The notes below the pieces were generated by a model. It was not told the DNA's origin. It did not search any database and worked only from the letters and a program-made list of their open reading frames with translations. Positions 61,494-64,000 of a DNA stretch of 64,000 nt are shown here, piece by piece (positions within the stretch are counted from its first letter, which is position 1; each line of letters begins with the position of its first letter). A program made the translations under genes and the position numbers. The DNA is from Leisingera sp. ANG1. Lineage in GTDB: Bacteria; Pseudomonadota; Alphaproteobacteria; Rhodobacterales; Rhodobacteraceae. The stretch covers positions 62,001-126,000 of the forward strand of contig NZ_AFCF02000002.1 in the NCBI RefSeq assembly GCF_000203975.2. The letters run 5' to 3'.

Positions 61494-62942
61494 ATGTCAA
61501 TTTACTCCGCCCTAAACAGTGCGATGAGCGGCCTGTCTGCGGCCAGCCGCTCTTCGCAGATCGTTTCAGAGAACCTCGCCAATGCCTTGACACCGGGGTA
61601 CACGCGCCGCGTTCTGGATCTTAATAGTCCCGGTTCCGGTGTTCCCGGAGTCCGGATTGGTGACGTCCAGCGTCTAAACGACCCGGTAGTGATTTCAAAC
61701 CGCAGGGTTGCCGAAGCGGACTTTGGCGCGGCCAAGGTTCAGGCTGATTTTTTTGAACGGATGTCCGATCTGGTTGGTACCGTGGATGACGAGATGTCTC
61801 TTGCATCCCAGCTATCTGAGTTTGAGTCTTCCTTGATTGAAGTCGTATCGCGTCCGGATTCACAGCCTCGGCTGAACGATCTTTCGGTAAAGGCGGAGAC
61901 ATTGGCGGATTCGATTTCCCGCACGGCTGAAGGGCTGCGCGGCCTGAGGATAAACGCTGATAGTGCGATCAACAGCCAGGTTGACACGGTGAACCAGGCG
62001 TTAAAGGAAATTGAAAAGCTGAATGCCCGCATCATGGTCGTGGAAGCTGGTGGCATGGATGCTGTCTCAATGCACGACCAGCGGGACCAGCTGATCGACC
62101 AAGTGAACAAGATCATTCCAGTTAATGTTGTCCGGCGCGATAACGGGCAAGTGACGCTCTACTCTACCGGTGGGGTGATGCTCTTGGATGGCAAAGCGTC
62201 CGAGCTGAGCTTTAATCCTTCGCGGGATATCATGCCGCATATGACGCTTGGCAACGGTATGCTGTCCGGTCTTGAGGTCAATGGCAGGCTGATCGATACC
62301 AGCCCGGAGGGGTCGCTGCGTGGCGGCACGCTGACCGCGCAGTTCGAGATCCGCGATGTGACCGCCGTGGAGGCCCAGGAAGATCTGGATGCGATGGCCC
62401 GAGACCTGATCGAACGGTTTCAGGACCCGGCTTTGGATGGCACAATCGGCGTGACCGATGCCGGCATCTTTACTGACGACGGCGGCGTCTTTGATGCTTC
62501 CAATACCGTCGGTATTTCCAACCGGATCGAATTGAATGATCTGGTGTCCCTGACCGGCAGCGCGGAGACATGGCGTTTTCGTGATGGGCTTTATGCGGCG
62601 GCGCCTGGCGACCCCGGCGACTCTAGCCTGCTGCAGGCCTATTCCGATGCGCTCAACACCACCCGTACGGTGTCATCGGTTGGTCTCGGAACGTCGGATC
62701 TGACGGCAAGTACATTGAGCGCAAATCTGTTATCGCGTTTTGCGCAGGACAACGAAACTGCCGCCCGAGGCTCCGCTTTTGCGGCCACCAGCTTCAACGA
62801 GTTGAGCCAGGCGGAACTCGCACTCGGGGTTGATACTGACGCCGAACTTCAGAATCTGCTGCTGGTGGAAAAGTACTACGCTGCCAACGCACGGGTGATC
62901 TCCGTTGTCGATGAGCTTATGGAAACACTTCTGAGGATCTGA
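61494..62942 (+). CDS. flgK: Flagellar hook-associated protein FlgK
   Basis: The 482-residue junction protein caps the hook. MSIYSALNSAMSGLSAASRSSQIVSENLANALTPGYTRR is the axial N-terminal helix, and ELSQAELALGVDTDAELQNLLLVEKYYAANARVISVVDELMETLL is the C-terminal one. It is 48 bp after flgE and 3 bp before flgL. Confidence 0.92.
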   Translation: MSIYSALNSAMSGLSAASRSSQIVSENLANALTPGYTRRVLDLNSPGSGVPGVRIGDVQRLNDPVVISNRRVAEADFGAAKVQADFFERMSDLVGTVDDEMSLASQLSEFESSLIEVVSRPDSQPRLNDLSVKAETLADSISRTAEGLRGLRINADSAINSQVDTVNQALKEIEKLNARIMVVEAGGMDAVSMHDQRDQLIDQVNKIIPVNVVRRDNGQVTLYSTGGVMLLDGKASELSFNPSRDIMPHMTLGNGMLSGLEVNGRLIDTSPEGSLRGGTLTAQFEIRDVTAVEAQEDLDAMARDLIERFQDPALDGTIGVTDAGIFTDDGGVFDASNTVGISNRIELNDLVSLTGSAETWRFRDGLYAAAPGDPGDSSLLQAYSDALNTTRTVSSVGLGTSDLTASTLSANLLSRFAQDNETAARGSAFAATSFNELSQAELALGVDTDAELQNLLLVEKYYAANARVISVVDELMETLLRI

Positions 62943-62945
62943 CGC

Positions 62946-63953
62946 ATGATTATTAATTCTTACGGCGATATGGCGCAGCACCTCTTTCTCCGCAGCCGCA
63001 ACGCTGATCTGAAGGAAAACGTCACAACGCTTTCCGAGGAATTTGCCACAGGTAAAACTTCCAACTTGACCGAACGGCTGGGGGGAGACTTCACTTACCT
63101 GGCGGACCTGGAAAGCAATCTGAACCGGCTTGACAGCTACATGGTTACCAACAGCGAAGTGCAGCTGTTTGCCACCACTATCCAGGGCAGCCTTGAAAAG
63201 GTGCAAAGCCAAGTTCAGGCCATGCGCAATGATATCCTGACGCTGTCGCCAGCTATGGATGAGTATAACGCCGAACAGTTCGGCAGCCAGGCCAAGCAAA
63301 GGATATCCAGCGCCATCAATCTGATGAACACTTCTGTGGGTGGCCGTACCATTTTTGCTGGTACGGCAACGGATACCAAACCGCTCAACAATTCCGGAAC
63401 CCTGATGGGCGCAGTGCTGACGGAAGTGTCGGGGCTGACAACAGCCAATGACATCATTCAGGCAGTCAAGGATTGGTTTGACGACCCGGCTGGTTTTGAC
63501 GCGGTGATGTACAATGGTTCGGCAACTCCTTTGCAGCCGGTAACGGTGGGTGAAGGAGAGCAGGTCTCGCTGGGTATCCAGGCCACAGATCCCAGCCTTA
63601 AGCACGCGCTGCAAAGTTATGTCATCACGGCACTGGCTGACGAACCCAGCCTCGGCCTGAGCGAGGACGTGAAAATCGATCTGGTCATCGAGGCCAGCAG
63701 CGAGCTGACTGAAAGCGAAGACCGGCTGATCAAGGTACAGGCCGATGTCGGCTTTATCGAAGGGCGGCTGGATGCGATCAACACCCGGAACGAGGCTTCG
63801 AAGACCAGCCTGAGCATCGTCAAGAACAACCTGGTTTCTGCTGACCCGTATGAGACATATACCCGGCTGCAGGAAGCGCAAACACAGCTTGAGGGGCTCT
63901 ACACAGTAACCTCGCGCAGTTCCCAACTTTCCCTGCTGAAGTATATCTCATGA
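62946..63953 (+). CDS. flgL: Flagellar hook-associated protein FlgL
   Basis: The 335-residue protein connects hook and filament. Its N-terminus (INSYGDMAQHLFLRSRNADLKENV) and C-terminus (EASKTSLSIVKNNLVSADPYETYTRLQEAQTQLEGLY) are flagellin-like helices. It follows flgK directly and its stop overlaps the next start (ATGA). Confidence 0.9.
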   Translation: MIINSYGDMAQHLFLRSRNADLKENVTTLSEEFATGKTSNLTERLGGDFTYLADLESNLNRLDSYMVTNSEVQLFATTIQGSLEKVQSQVQAMRNDILTLSPAMDEYNAEQFGSQAKQRISSAINLMNTSVGGRTIFAGTATDTKPLNNSGTLMGAVLTEVSGLTTANDIIQAVKDWFDDPAGFDAVMYNGSATPLQPVTVGEGEQVSLGIQATDPSLKHALQSYVITALADEPSLGLSEDVKIDLVIEASSELTESEDRLIKVQADVGFIEGRLDAINTRNEASKTSLSIVKNNLVSADPYETYTRLQEAQTQLEGLYTVTSRSSQLSLLKYIS

Positions 63954-64000
63954 TCGGAATTCTGCGTCTCCTTATTGCTTGCCTGTTCCTGCTGCCGGCA
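63950..64000 (+). CDS. flgI: Start of a signal-peptide protein, probable flgI (cut by window end)
   Basis: Only 17 residues (MIGILRLLIACLFLLPA) are visible. They form a hydrophobic signal sequence. The overlap with flgL and the usual Rhodobacteraceae order flgE-flgK-flgL-flgI make the P-ring protein FlgI the likely product; nothing beyond the signal can be checked. Confidence 0.55.
   Translation, partial: MIGILRLLIACLFLLPA

Noticed and set aside
1-64000. CRISPR arrays or insertion sequences
   Set aside because: No regularly spaced direct repeats, no inverted terminal repeats with a transposase, and no cas genes seen.

Overview
The window looks like chromosome of a Roseobacter-group alphaproteobacterium (Rhodobacteraceae; Leisingera/Phaeobacter-like). 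This is inferred from roughly 60% G+C, the rimP-nusA-ylxR-infB order, a flgE-flgK-flgL-(flgI) run, CtrA-type boxes before flagellar genes, a TRAP transporter, and nirK-nirV beside hemN. No integrase, transposase, phage gene, CRISPR array or rRNA was seen. Three tRNA genes are present (Arg-CCT, Thr-CGT, Leu-CAG).

Layout. 1-2.4 kb: 3' part of an Hsp33 gene, overlapping a CoA-type Nudix hydrolase and a CCA-adding enzyme. 2.6-9.0 kb: two overlapping ABC half-exporters, an RlmD/RumA-like rRNA methyltransferase, a NavBac-type sodium channel and an L,D-transpeptidase lipoprotein. 9.1-10.8 kb: a CAP-domain lipoprotein, a second L,D-transpeptidase and a small membrane protein. 10.8-15.9 kb (minus): a three-domain kinase/M23/PLP fusion, ferrochelatase and an NDUFAF5-like methyltransferase. 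15.9-21.2 kb: comF, grxC, a nitrilase-family amidase, a MarR regulator, ubiG (minus), proline iminopeptidase and a short family-5 solute-binding protein. 21.2-26.7 kb: the rimP-nusA-ylxR/L7Ae-infB operon with a promoter followed by a terminator in its leader. 27.2-29.6 kb (minus): parvulin isomerase, argJ, mutT. 29.8-35.3 kb: secA, an uncharacterised periplasmic protein and a PstS-like/OmpA fusion.

35.4-42.4 kb holds the most unusual locus. A META-domain protein is divergent from a gene for a 1845-residue protein, which is followed after 22 bp by a CpXC-domain protein. The giant protein has a distinct N-terminal domain, Ala/Pro-rich linkers and a long Ala/Lys-rich helical repeat region. It ends in a zinc-protease domain whose His-Glu-x-Gly-His-Ala-Val-Asp-Asp motif and downstream Tyr-x6-Glu spacing match the catalytic domain of anthrax lethal factor. 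I propose it as a toxin or effector with a small partner protein; this is inference.

42.6-48.5 kb: a UDP-glucuronate-epimerase-like protein, an FAH-family hydrolase behind an FNR-type box, a DctP-DctQ-DctM TRAP transporter and a small Cys-rich protein. 48.5-54.8 kb: a thioesterase, a YcaQ-type glycosylase with a LacI-family regulator, and an AraC regulator divergent from a cupin and a flavin monooxygenase. 55.2-58.9 kb: oxygen-independent hemN, nirV and nirK with FNR-type boxes, pointing to low-oxygen nitrite reduction. 59.2-64 kb: motB, flgE, flgK, flgL and the first codons of a probable flgI, with CtrA-type sites before motB and flgE.
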